In this document: positions 33,107-39,270 of the stretch, one piece after another
Layout: every line of letters begins with the position of its first letter
Position numbering within the stretch: position 1 is the stretch's first letter
Source: Diphasiastrum complanatum
Lineage: Eukaryota; Streptophyta; Lycopodiopsida; Lycopodiales; Lycopodiaceae
NCBI GenBank assembly: GCA_029204225.1
Contig: CM055111.1
Coordinates: forward strand, 22,909,772-22,973,771
Length of the DNA stretch: 64,000 nt
Direction of reading: 5' to 3'
Program-made: the position numbers and the translations under genes
Notes under the pieces: generated by a model
What the model saw: only the letters and a program-made list of their open reading frames with translations
Database searches by the model: none
Told to the model about the DNA's origin: nothing

Positions 33107-33923
33107 ATTTATGGGTTATCGAATGTTACTCTCTCTCTTAGTCTCGTAACTCGTTGGATCAATTTCAATTTTCAAAGATAACGTATGAGTACTCTTTCGT
33201 GACTGACAGAATCAAAACTGACAGGAGAAATTTCTGAGCTTCCTATTATTTTCTTTTGGGAGTGTTTTTGTCTGTTCAACTATAGTTAAAGCCATGCAGT
33301 TTTTAAGCGGATCATTTGTAAAATGATTAAACTGGTGCCTCTTTTAAGTACTATATACTTAAAAGTCACCAATAGGTTCAGGTTGACCTCTTTGCCCAAC
33401 TTCCAGGAGTAAGGAGGCTTGTTTGGAATTGTAAACAGCCAAATAAATATCATTCATGTATACATTATGAACATAAAACAATGAAAAGGTAGAAATGCTA
33501 ATATTTTTTTAGAGAGGGGCAGTCTGAAGGTGCATAATAAGTCTATTGGAGAGTGGTTATGCTTATATAAATACACATTCAAGGAAGCTGCGTTTGTATT
33601 TTCTCTTTTAGTTTATAAAATTTTGCAGATTTCTGTCAGCCTACAGCTATAGATGTACCAATAGCTTAGCTTCCTCTGTACTCTTGATGAACACAGGACG
33701 TTTTGATATTGCACGTGCTTTGGAAAAATGGGGAGGCTTACTGGAAGTTGCTCAAATGTTGGGACTTAAAACCAGAAGAGGTGTGACTTTCAAGAAGGAC
33801 AAGTTTCTAGAAAATGAGGAGACAACTACTCATGATACAAGTGGAAGAAAAGTTCCCCTCAAAATGTCCTTCCCAGTCAAATCCTTGAAATGGCTAAAGA
33901 CTCAACATGCTACAAGGCAGTAA
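6468..33923 (+). CDS. HCF145: HCF145-like chloroplast psaA mRNA stability factor (10 exons)
   Basis: Joined coding exons: 6468-7258, 7710-7830, 15757-15842, 16981-17470, 17638-17735, 20077-20143, 26846-27073, 27212-27688, 32962-33034, 33697-33923. They total 2658 nt, giving 885 residues, with matching phases at every junction. Layout: N-terminal region (1-219, probable transit peptide plus a basic stretch), SRPBCC/polyketide-cyclase-like domain 1 (about 220-375), linker, SRPBCC domain 2 (about 497-645), basic linker, then two transcript-binding motif repeats (about 724-786 and 796-838; MPMRWQLRHYGRIDLEKAI and MPTRKSLEKAG-RFDIARALEKWGG). In Arabidopsis HCF145 is a plastid protein that binds the psaA 5' region and is needed for stable psaA mRNA and photosystem I. 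No inactivating mutation is seen, so the gene is probably functional despite about 24.8 kb of intron. ATG at 6468 is the first in-frame ATG of exon 1; an upstream exon remains possible. Confidence 0.88.
7259..7709 (+). other. HCF145 intron 1
   Basis: 451 bp with GT (7259) and CATTTTCAG (ends 7709). An open frame at 7328-7579 has no family resemblance and is treated as chance. Confidence 0.75.
7710..7830 (+). CDS. HCF145: HCF145 exon 2
   Basis: Codes ERIPCPHPGRIWLHQRGV...YWHIEASVVLDLQEFPHS, highly conserved in this family (SRPBCC domain 1). Acceptor CATTTTCAG; donor GTGTGT at 7831. It ends on a codon boundary. Confidence 0.9.
9038..9483 (+). repeat. 5' LTR of the young element
   Basis: Starts TGTTAGAAGTAATAAATG, ends TTTCCTACA, 446 bp. 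It includes a (CTT)n run near 9413-9436 and a TATA-like TATTTATATG near 9320. Confidence 0.93.
9484..9496 (+). promoter_or_regulatory. Primer-binding site (initiator tRNA-Met type)
   Basis: TGGTATCAGAGCC lies directly after the 5' LTR and is the standard plant Copia/Gypsy minus-strand primer site. Confidence 0.92.
9552..10382 (+). CDS. ORF of the non-autonomous element, unknown function
   Basis: 276 codons, the only long frame in the element. Residues of DGCISEELYEQASQDNVLEKAE, HSLKPFCINGGG and SISTLVQS are clearly related to DGCISEKF, HSLEPFCTNRGG and SISTFVQS in the 442-codon Copia ORF at 55054-56382. Near 9880-9990 a different frame carries HQIQPWFIDHFQPMLHREHP, related to GQQVQSSSFGHLQPILHHEQ of that ORF. 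The present reading is therefore locally frame-shifted compared with its relative. No catalytic motif and no zinc knuckle. It may be non-functional filler between LTRs, or a protein that helps trans-mobilisation; I cannot tell which. Confidence 0.55.
   Translation: MKVEEQSHAKFYHCLSTSTSLHRNVGMIKHSSSLEPFVANDGCISEELYEQASQDNVLEKAEIKHSLKPFCINGGGEKIMSISTLVQSGVLLDFLSVQSGKLLVFFLKMVDTRFSHGLLIIFSLCYIVSILLCIGNGLRKVFGQQGPHLEHFGEQGVCDFVAVGQPATTSCWLSESLRDSKAPFYLRGNTHVSPKSVPYADFHVLMLTSYDDDVVLPSVGEQIIDSKIREHVMVKEYHTLLYVSCGKKTHGILWEPLMDFKSIFRLVAGFLVTYFG
10646..10653 (+). promoter_or_regulatory. Polypurine tract of the young element
   Basis: AAGGAGGG immediately precedes the TG of the 3' LTR, as expected for the plus-strand primer. 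Confidence 0.85.
10654..11099 (+). repeat. 3' LTR of the young element
   Basis: 446 bp, starts TGTTAGAAG and ends CCTACA. Followed by the target duplication GTTTC at 11100-11104. Confidence 0.93.
11880..12115 (-). repeat. Imperfect minisatellite in the Gypsy leader
   Basis: Many variants of GGCTGAAAATGGGCGCTG and GGCTGGAAATTGGC follow each other. They create an artificial frame rich in FQP/FSAxFQQ on the minus strand (11465-12349). It lies between the PBS and gag of the Gypsy fragment. Confidence 0.75.
12291..12842. mobile_element. Palindromic MITE-like element, copy 1 (552 bp)
   Basis: Starts ATAGAAACCATGG and ends TTAATTCTAT, flanked by TCTATGGTTC (12281-12290) and GCTATGGTTA (12843-12852), a 10-bp duplication with mismatches only at its ends. 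Both terminal parts are clusters of AACCGTGG/CCACGGTT palindromes. The middle has TAAT-rich tracts and many TTTCACAGATGA-like tandem units (about 12405-12690), followed by TTTTTTTGGCC and a TTTTTGGGG tract shared with copy 2. No coding capacity. Confidence 0.85.
12853..15756 (+). other. Remainder of HCF145 intron 2, no gene recognised
   Basis: AT-rich sequence with short chance frames (13195-13416 minus, 13514-13729 minus, 15431-15697 plus) that show no recognisable domains. A stretch at about 14330-15200 has low-complexity, LTR-like wording but no paired LTR, PBS or TSD that I can find. The intron ends with CTTGGTAG at 15756. Confidence 0.4.
15757..15842 (+). CDS. HCF145: HCF145 exon 3
   Basis: Codes AEGKELQFSMVDGDFKLYAGRW then FLQPGS, the family-typical segment of SRPBCC domain 1. 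Acceptor CTTGGTAG; donor GTATGG at 15843. Two bases carry over and combine with the first base of exon 4. Confidence 0.88.
15843..16980 (+). other. HCF145 intron 3, nothing recognised
   Basis: 1138 bp, AT-rich. Short frames (16045-16275, 16240-16467, 16625-16816) have no domain resemblance. Acceptor GTGCTTGTAG. Confidence 0.5.
16981..17470 (+). CDS. HCF145: HCF145 exon 4
   Basis: Codes LGTTILRYEVNVIPRLLFPA, the end of SRPBCC domain 1 (DLPLNLCALAERAEAD), a variable linker and VDEVHLRRLNDPL, a conserved block just before domain 2. Donor GTAAGT at 17471. Confidence 0.9.
17638..17735 (+). CDS. HCF145: HCF145 exon 5
   Basis: Codes TSGQHWRVITAITVEAPIED then VWAVLTAYEKLP, the start of SRPBCC domain 2. 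Acceptor TGTCTTTAG, donor GTAAGT at 17736. The preceding intron 4 is only 167 bp. Confidence 0.9.
18574..18627. repeat. (GA)27 microsatellite
   Basis: Uninterrupted GA run in HCF145 intron 5. It generates artefactual SLSLSL frames on the minus strand. Confidence 0.97.
19105..19116 (-). promoter_or_regulatory. PBS-like site of an LTR-element remnant
   Basis: On the minus strand TGGTATCGGAGC differs from the tRNA-Met site by one base. Sequence above it (from 19117) would be the LTR. No gag or pol frame is recognisable below it. Confidence 0.4.
20077..20143 (+). CDS. HCF145: HCF145 exon 6
   Basis: Codes FIPNLSQSKVLYREENHVRI then LQ, continuing SRPBCC domain 2. Acceptor ATTTTGCAG at 20076, donor GTTATC at 20144. 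67 bp; phases agree on both sides. Confidence 0.88.
20635..21800 (-). mobile_element. Gypsy fragment: gag end, protease and RT start
   Basis: Minus strand in HCF145 intron 6. From about 21800 a zinc-knuckle remnant precedes 21676-21431, with VVLLDTSSSHNMINSRLV (protease DTG changed to DTS). Then come 21427-21041 and the RT entry 20891-20640 (LDEYLKLGYIQPSCSPFASP, then NYHVLNKLTIKHRYLMPR). It parallels 63995-63180 closely, so both belong to one Gypsy family. The RT catalytic part is missing and stops are present. Confidence 0.8.
22262..23290 (-). mobile_element. Copia gag-protease fragment
   Basis: Minus strand in intron 6. Reading from about 23290: a gag UBN2 region (about 23260-23100 and 23007-22822, DPVMTLLSSLPSSYENWVMV), then 22835-22380 with zinc knuckle CKYCKRMNHEIRDC and protease WFLDSEATQHM (the G of DSGA is E). 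Then 22497-22264 with VLYVPDMATNLLS. A frame break occurs between the last two parts. It is related to, but distinct from, families A and B in this window. Confidence 0.8.
24611..25422 (-). mobile_element. Copia gag fragment with PBS
   Basis: Minus strand. TGGTATCAGAGCC at 25422-25410 is the PBS. The gag frame follows from 25380 (AKFNNDDIHMWKFKMRMI) and, after stops, resumes at 24895 (MALLSSLPATYDNLVLLF), ending in a Q-rich tail at 24611. LTR sequence would lie above 25423. A segment of about 65 bp at 25650-25715 recurs at 23286-23345. Confidence 0.75.
26100..26550 (+). mobile_element. Gypsy integrase fragment
   Basis: Plus strand in intron 6: RLHELPKSIVSNRDPKFTG, then LRMSSSEHLQTDGQTERV, then a further block to about 26550. 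This is the second half of a Ty3/Gypsy integrase core. A frame break falls near 26368. It matches minus-strand 62095-61960, the same family. Confidence 0.82.
26846..27073 (+). CDS. HCF145: HCF145 exon 7
   Basis: Codes EGCKCLLYMVLHARVVLDLF, EVEGDFDSF-type sequence (FQQVEGDFDSFHGRW) and HTLLKYVVDMKMHKDFLLP, the core of SRPBCC domain 2. Acceptor TTGCTACAG, donor GTGCAA at 27074. 76 whole codons. Confidence 0.9.
27212..27688 (+). CDS. HCF145: HCF145 exon 8
   Basis: Codes VVYEDLPENLCAIRDRVELG, a low-complexity linker, basic KLSKKRKTPVAG and the first transcript-binding repeat (MPMRWQLRHYGRIDLEKAIA, RMGGFIRVAARLGLSLTY, KPKGYWDNLENIRQE). Acceptor TTGTGTAG at 27211, donor GTATGC at 27689. Confidence 0.92.
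27689..30065 (+). other. First part of HCF145 intron 8, nothing recognised
   Basis: AT-rich sequence with chance frames only (28367-28673 minus, 29254-29490 minus). A small GTTCCAGAACGGAATG palindrome near 29305 resembles those of the element at 30651-31428. Confidence 0.45.
30076..30515. mobile_element. Palindromic MITE-like element, copy 2 (440 bp)
   Basis: Starts ATAGAACCCACGGTTC, ends CAAATTCTAT, flanked by perfect 10-bp duplications GATTTGAATC (30066-30075 and 30516-30525). Terminal AACCGTGG palindrome clusters and internal TTTCACAGAT units match copy 1. TTTTTTTGGCC and the GGGGGTGGGAAACTAAA tract are also shared. Confidence 0.92.
30651..31428. mobile_element. CTTAG...CTAAG non-autonomous DNA element (778 bp)
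   Basis: Left end CTTAGAAGCCCATTCCGACC and right end TTTCGGAACGGGCAACTAAG form imperfect inverted termini. GTACCATC at 30643-30650 and 31429-31436 is an 8-bp target duplication. Subterminal palindromes built on GGAACG/CGTTCC lie at both ends. No transposase frame. An 8-bp duplication is usual for hAT-type and some Mutator-type elements; the superfamily is not determined. Confidence 0.82.
31438..31689. mobile_element. Palindromic MITE-like element, copy 3 (252 bp)
   Basis: Starts ATAGTACCCACGGTTC, ends TTAATTCTAT. Flanks GGTACCATCC (31428-31437) and GGTACCATCT (31690-31699) form a 10-bp duplication with one mismatch. It lacks the internal TTTCACAGAT units of copies 1 and 2. It is inserted right at the end of the CTTAG element, duplicating that element's last base and its target site. 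Confidence 0.9.
31700..32961 (+). other. Last part of HCF145 intron 8, nothing recognised
   Basis: No coding resemblance. Short frames at 31658-32068 and 32209-32473 look accidental. The intron ends GTGGGACAG at 32961. A second AG at 32976 is in phase and would shorten exon 9 by five codons. Confidence 0.45.
32962..33034 (+). CDS. HCF145: HCF145 exon 9
   Basis: Codes ILVFQKDNGEETTIMPTRKS then LEKA plus one base of a glycine codon. The start was chosen because ILVFQ aligns with the family pattern IxxFQ before the second transcript-binding repeat. The donor GT at 33035 is the first unit of a (CT)n tract. Confidence 0.82.
33035..33106. repeat. (CT)n-(CA)n microsatellite at the exon 9 splice donor
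   Basis: GTCTCTCTCT continues into an interrupted CT tract and then (CA)n. The GT of the donor is the first dinucleotide, so the exon-intron border and the microsatellite border coincide. Confidence 0.92.
33697..33923 (+). CDS. HCF145: HCF145 exon 10 (terminal)
   Basis: Completes the glycine and codes RFDIARALEKWGGLLEVAQM, the second transcript-binding repeat, then a basic tail ending in TAA at 33921-33923. Acceptor GAACACAG at 33696. The C-terminus (LKWLKTQHATRQ) keeps the KWL motif seen near the end of relatives. Confidence 0.9.
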
Positions 33924-34255
33924 TTTAAACTCCAGGCCCGGCAGGCTTGAACATTGTGATGGACTGTGGAACGAGATCCTTCAACCACAGCTGCTTATGT
34001 TTTGAATCCTTGGTATAAACAGAACTTTTGTTCTTTGCCTGAAACTGCTGTAGGTAAGAATCGGAGAATAGGTAGATCCTCACACAAGAATGCTACATAA
34101 TCAATGAAGAGATGAACACGTAAGGCAAATGTATTGCTTCTTTCTAGAAAGATAAAGCTTTACTTGGAAAAGAACTTCAATTTTATGGAAAAGATAGCAT
34201 TGCATTTCATGTAATGAATAGGTCACTGTCTAGACAGCAAGATGGCAGCCAAAAA

Positions 34256-34470
34256 TCATGATGAAAAAGACATAATTGAATCAACAACAAATGGCTTTTG
34301 GCTCCCTACAGTCCATCACTAGACAACAAGTGTTAATTTTCATTTTTTGAGCCACATTTCATGATGAAAACACCATAATTCAACCAGCAAAAATGGTATT
34401 TTGTTCCCTACAGTCCATCACTGGACAACAAGCAATCACTTCCATTATATGAGCCCGATCAAGCTTATAC
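34256..34470. repeat. Two-copy tandem repeat, about 103-bp unit
   Basis: TCATGATGAAAA...CATAATT and CCCTACAGTCCATCACT recur about 103 bp apart (34256 and 34359). A weaker third trace with ATAGTCCATCGCTTG follows near 34530. Confidence 0.75.
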
Positions 34471-35096
34471 TTCATCATTGGTTTACTAGCATGAAAAGCT
34501 ACAAATTTCCAAAGTAAAAGTGGCCCTATAGTCCATCGCTTGTTTTTTGAAGACATTCAATCTTTTATTCAAGCTATGCCAACAATTCAGTTAGTAGTAA
34601 AAAAAAAACCAGAAATGATACCAAAATTAAGCATAAAATGCGATTGTAGCATATTACTACATCAATGTAGAAGAGTCATAGCAAAAGCAAAGTGGTTATA
34701 AGTCTCTTACCGTACAAACATGGTGATAGAAGAGTAGTTGTTAGGGCACAGTCACAAGAAGAGCTTTGTAGTGAACACTCTCCACAGTTGGGTGTAGAAG
34801 ATGTAGACTAAACTGTCTCATATATATAGTAGTAGGTCGTGGAGCTTCTAGGAAGCAACCATGTAACTTGAGGGAGAAGCTGTTACCTTTGTCCATAAGT
34901 TGTGGCTAAGCTTAAAAAACTTTGTAACGTGTGTAACTTGTAGTAGAATTAAGTATAAATGGTAAAAGAACCTTCAAACAAGAGAGGTCTAATGTGGTAT
35001 GGGTATAGGACCTTATTTTCGAAGTGTTGATCGCGTCGTGTGTTGTAGTTAAGATTTGCGTCGTGTAGCGGAGTATTTTAAAGCAAAGAACCATCC

Positions 35097-35100
<4 letters not shown>

Positions 35101-35144
<44 letters not shown>
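35101..35144. repeat. (GA)22 microsatellite
   Basis: Uninterrupted GA run. Confidence 0.97.
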
Positions 35145-35147
<3 letters not shown>

Positions 35148-37151
35148 GCAGGGTGTCCTTACATTAGTGGCAAAAGGTCCCCTCTCAAATGATTCATCTC
35201 TTTTACAAAAGAATGTTAGAGGTCCTATCTTATGATTGGCACAAGGATTGCTTCCCATCCATTGAATTTGTTTCACTTTACTAAGAATGGTCCATTGGAT
35301 GAACCTTGTGAATTTAACTTAGGATTCCATATTGTGCATTCTATTTTGATTTAATAAGATTTTATAAATATGTTATTTGATTAACTACCTAGATCTAATA
35401 CACCAGGGCTTGTATATGCAAAATGCCAAGGCCAATGTCCTACTTAACCTATTTCTAGCATCTCGGGTATTGGGCAACAAATATATAGGGTCTCACATTG
35501 ATTTGATTGGATTTTAAGATATGCAAGTAATGAGGTGCATAGAAGATCATTATTCATAGAGGCATTATGGATCAATAGACTCCTTGTTTAGACCCAAATG
35601 CATGATCCTAAGTCTACTCCAATCATTTACAGTGACAACATCTCAGTCCAAAATTTAGCAAATATTTCTATTTTTAAATGCCAGATCTAAACACATTGAG
35701 ATTGTTTATCATTTAATTTAATTAGAGAAAAGCTTCTTTCTAAAGAGGTGGGTCTTCCTTATGTCTCATCAAGAGATTGTATTGCTAAAATCTTCAAAAA
35801 TGCATTGGGCAAATCATTATTTGAGAAGGATAGATTGCTGCTTGGCATTAAAGAGAAACCTAAGTCCAATAGTGGCTAAGCTAGATTTGAGGGAGAATGT
35901 GAAAATATACAATTACCAACTTAGGCCAACGTTGATAGGTCTTTTGGGGGACTTATCCAAAGTCAAAATCTAGCTCCCATATGTGGGACCAATAAGGAAG
36001 GGGATGAGTTACCTCATCTCGGATCCCATCATATATAGTTACTCTATAACCAAGTAAAGTGATTCTATAGACTACATTTGCTATTGTTGCATCTAGACCA
36101 ATGATGTGATTGTAAAGCTAGTATTAGCATATGGACAAGTGGTCACCTAATCTAGAAGGTTCTATATTTGAGCTGCATGAGTGATTACATAGGGTAAATC
36201 CCTTTTCATTTTCATTTCTCATTATTCTTGAGGTAGCTAAGAGAAGGAAGTGATATTTACTTGGACTATGGTCTATTTTCTCTACTAGCTAGTGTCAAAA
36301 TTTTTATATCCATAGCCAAGTAGATATACATGATCTGAGTGTATTTTGTATCGTGGATGTGGTCTTTATCAAATGCTAAGTTCATGCTACCAAACTTGTT
36401 TGGATCCATTATCTTGTAAGATAGATCTTCATGCATTGTTGATTGATAGTTTATCCCTTAGTGACTGTGCATCAACAAGTTCCACAGTTACAAATCCATT
36501 GGGATGGGGGTTACATGCTTCTAAGGTCTAACAAAAGTTTGTTTCTATTTTTTGCAGTCTCTTCCCTAGAGAAATATGATCATGACTTGTGTGAATAGAT
36601 TTTTTTTTAAACATGCAAATGGAAGTTCAAAGAGAGAGCTCTATATGATTGATTTTGCTATGGTAATTTCTATTTTCATCCTATTGTCATTTTTCTTTAG
36701 AAAAATCTACTTTCTTTTACTTCAATTGAACATCAATACATGTTTTGCATATAAATAATAAGCACTTCTATTCTAACCAAATATATATCTCGAAAGAGAT
36801 TACTATTGCTGAGATGATATCATGAGGAAGGCGACGTAGCATAAGGAGGCACCACCAAGAGAGCCCATATTTCTTAAAATGAGTACCTTGGTTTTGATAG
36901 GAACCGTAATTTCTTTTTCTAAAGTGCATATAATCATAAGACTCTAACTTGTCATGCTTTTCATCTTGAAGGTCACACTTTGCAGAATTTCAAAACACTC
37001 GTGGTATATATAGCGTTTCAATCAAAATGACATTAGTTTTATGGGATAAATTGAAAGACACGTATCCATCAAACACACATCGTTGGTCCGAACCCTAATC
37101 ACACGTGGACCAATGAAAAACTCTGAAATGTGTATTCTCCATAAGAGCCTA

Positions 37152-37154
<3 letters not shown>

Positions 37155-37246
<92 letters not shown>
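37155..37246. repeat. (TC)46 microsatellite bordering right copy of R
   Basis: The longest microsatellite in the window, a pure TC run directly abutting ATGGGCTTTG, the first bases of repeat R. Confidence 0.97.
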
Positions 37247-37248
<2 letters not shown>

Positions 37249-39110
37249 GGGCTTTGTTACATACATATATCGCTTTATTCGCTTCGCAAGCCTCTGTGGA
37301 ATGTAAATGTCGCGTACTAACTTTATTTACTAGTGGGGGAAAAAGAAATGCCTTACTATGATAAAAGACCCCACATAATAGAAAAGGTCTTTTAAAAATA
37401 ATGGTGGGAAAGTTGTGAATCTTTCAATGGCCAGGATCTGTGCACATTATGGACAGTTAATCTAACGGTGGGCAACAATTTGCACTTAGTACACCTAAGT
37501 GTCCTCTGGCTCTATAAAGAGGAAAATCACACAACCCTATTCACTTTACCTCATGCCTTCCTGCTCTCTCTCTCTCTCTCTCTCCCTCCTTCTTGCTCTC
37601 ATGGTGCTCAATAATACTGGGATTGTGATCAAAGAGAATGCTCGTGATTGCTAGTGAAAAAACATTGGTGGTATAATACTGCAACAAAGGTGAGTTTGGT
37701 TCAAGTTATGATAATTCACTGATAAGGATAGGTGTAAGTGAAACCTTATGATGAATGCTTGTGGTTTACCATATATATTTTTGTGTAATAATAGACAATC
37801 AACCTGTATACTGTCATTGGATATTCTCACGATCAAACGTTGTTCCGAAGAACAAAAGGGCAAATTTTCAGGTATGCTATCAACTCTTTTGGCTTGTAAT
37901 AAGTGCTGGACAGCAAGCTTACTGTTCATGATCAGTATCATATGTTATACGGAATGGATGGTCGCTGGTCAGCACCCTCACTGAGGCGGATTTGAGAACT
38001 GGCCAGTGCTGAAATATTACTCATAAAGGTGTTCATTTAGTGCGATTTGTTGTAGCTCGTGGTATGAGCCATATTGCATGCATTTTTCATCAAGCTATGC
38101 TATTGATAATGCGATTTGAGCGCTGTCCTTTCAACGTTTTCAGGGAGATATCATAAGCCATAGCATAAACATGGTTGTTTAGCATGCTCGCATAAAACTC
38201 GGTTGGCTGTAACCCTTCACGTAGTATTGCTTTTGCTAATGCTCTCTTGATGTGATAGTAACTATGAGGTTATCCACCTGTGATAACCTATATGATAGTA
38301 TCTGTGAGTATGGGAAAGTTAGCAGTACAAAAAGTATGCTTTGTATGATTATATGAGCTTGAGATAAATGGTTATGATCGTTGACAATTTGTATGCGGTG
38401 GGGAATGCACACAACCCAAAAGTCACGTCACTAATTTTCGAAAAAGCAAGCAATTATTGGTGATGACACTATGAAGCTTTAAAAACTACATTATGGGTAA
38501 CCCTATACTTTCGGTTTGAATGCTTTTAGCATGTAGGTGATTTGAGTAAGCAGCTAAAGATGGATAGTTCGCACATGATTACTTCAACTCACATTCAGGT
38601 ACGATGCAGTATGGAATATCACTGATACAGTGAGCAGCCTTACTCATTATTATTATGCATTGGTCATGATACTATAAATCTTGCTTGTAATGGGTTTCTG
38701 GTATTATATTTGATAACTGATAGTCATGCATGCGTATTGATTAACATATGCATGAGTTATTGAAGGAATTTTTTTTTGGCATCTATAAGTTAAGTCACGT
38801 ACTCTTATAGGACTCGACTTTGGTACATTTGAATGGCTTGGAATTGCCCAAGTAGTTCGGTGCTTGGATTCCCGGATAAAGTGATACGGGGAATCCATGG
38901 GGCTAGTATAGCACGGAGGTGCTCTAGTACCTAGCACTGTGACCAACGTCAAGTCATTGTCCATCTGTGTAATGAAAAACAGTTGCTTACATATAGAATA
39001 CACTTGTGAACCTAATATGTTCCTTTTTGCTCTTTTACTGATCAATATGGCTTCTGTCCTAATACGGCTTCGTTAAAGAGTGGAACATGTTGCTAATTTA
39101 GAAAGTGAAC
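37247..39110 (+). repeat. Repeat R, right copy
   Basis: Reverse-complement partner of 276-2034, about 1.86 kb. Features in this orientation: TATA-like TCTATAAAG at 37511-37519, a CT-rich presumptive leader with a second short (CT)n at about 37565-37584, and splice-like AGGTATGC near 37869. The extra ~100 bp relative to the left copy lies at about 38370-38465. Homology ends at GAAAGTGAAC (39110). The 440-codon ORF begins soon after, so R may be its promoter and leader. Confidence 0.8.
37511..37519 (+). promoter_or_regulatory. TATA-like box in repeat R
   Basis: TCTATAAAG followed within about 50 bp by a pyrimidine-rich tract. The element is conserved in the other R copy (minus strand, near 1772), which supports a promoter role. 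Confidence 0.45.
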
Positions 39111-39270
39111 GATTAGGGTAGCACCAAACCTTTACATTTATTTGTATTTTATGGCTAACAAGGTCTGTTGTATGATGTAGTCCATAGGATGGTTTCATGA
39201 TGTAGTGACTCTTGGCTATGGGGAGCCCCTTCCTCCTCCTAGTCCTTTTGTTCAGACCATTATATGTTGC

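Larger units (their letters stand above)
33924..37154 (+). other. HCF145 3' region and intergenic sequence
   Basis: 3' UTR position unknown; I see no clear AATAAA close to the stop. The region holds a decayed tandem repeat (34256-34470) and (GA)22 at 35101-35144. No coding domains; frames such as 35761-35973 and 36346-36531 resemble nothing I know. Confidence 0.4.
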
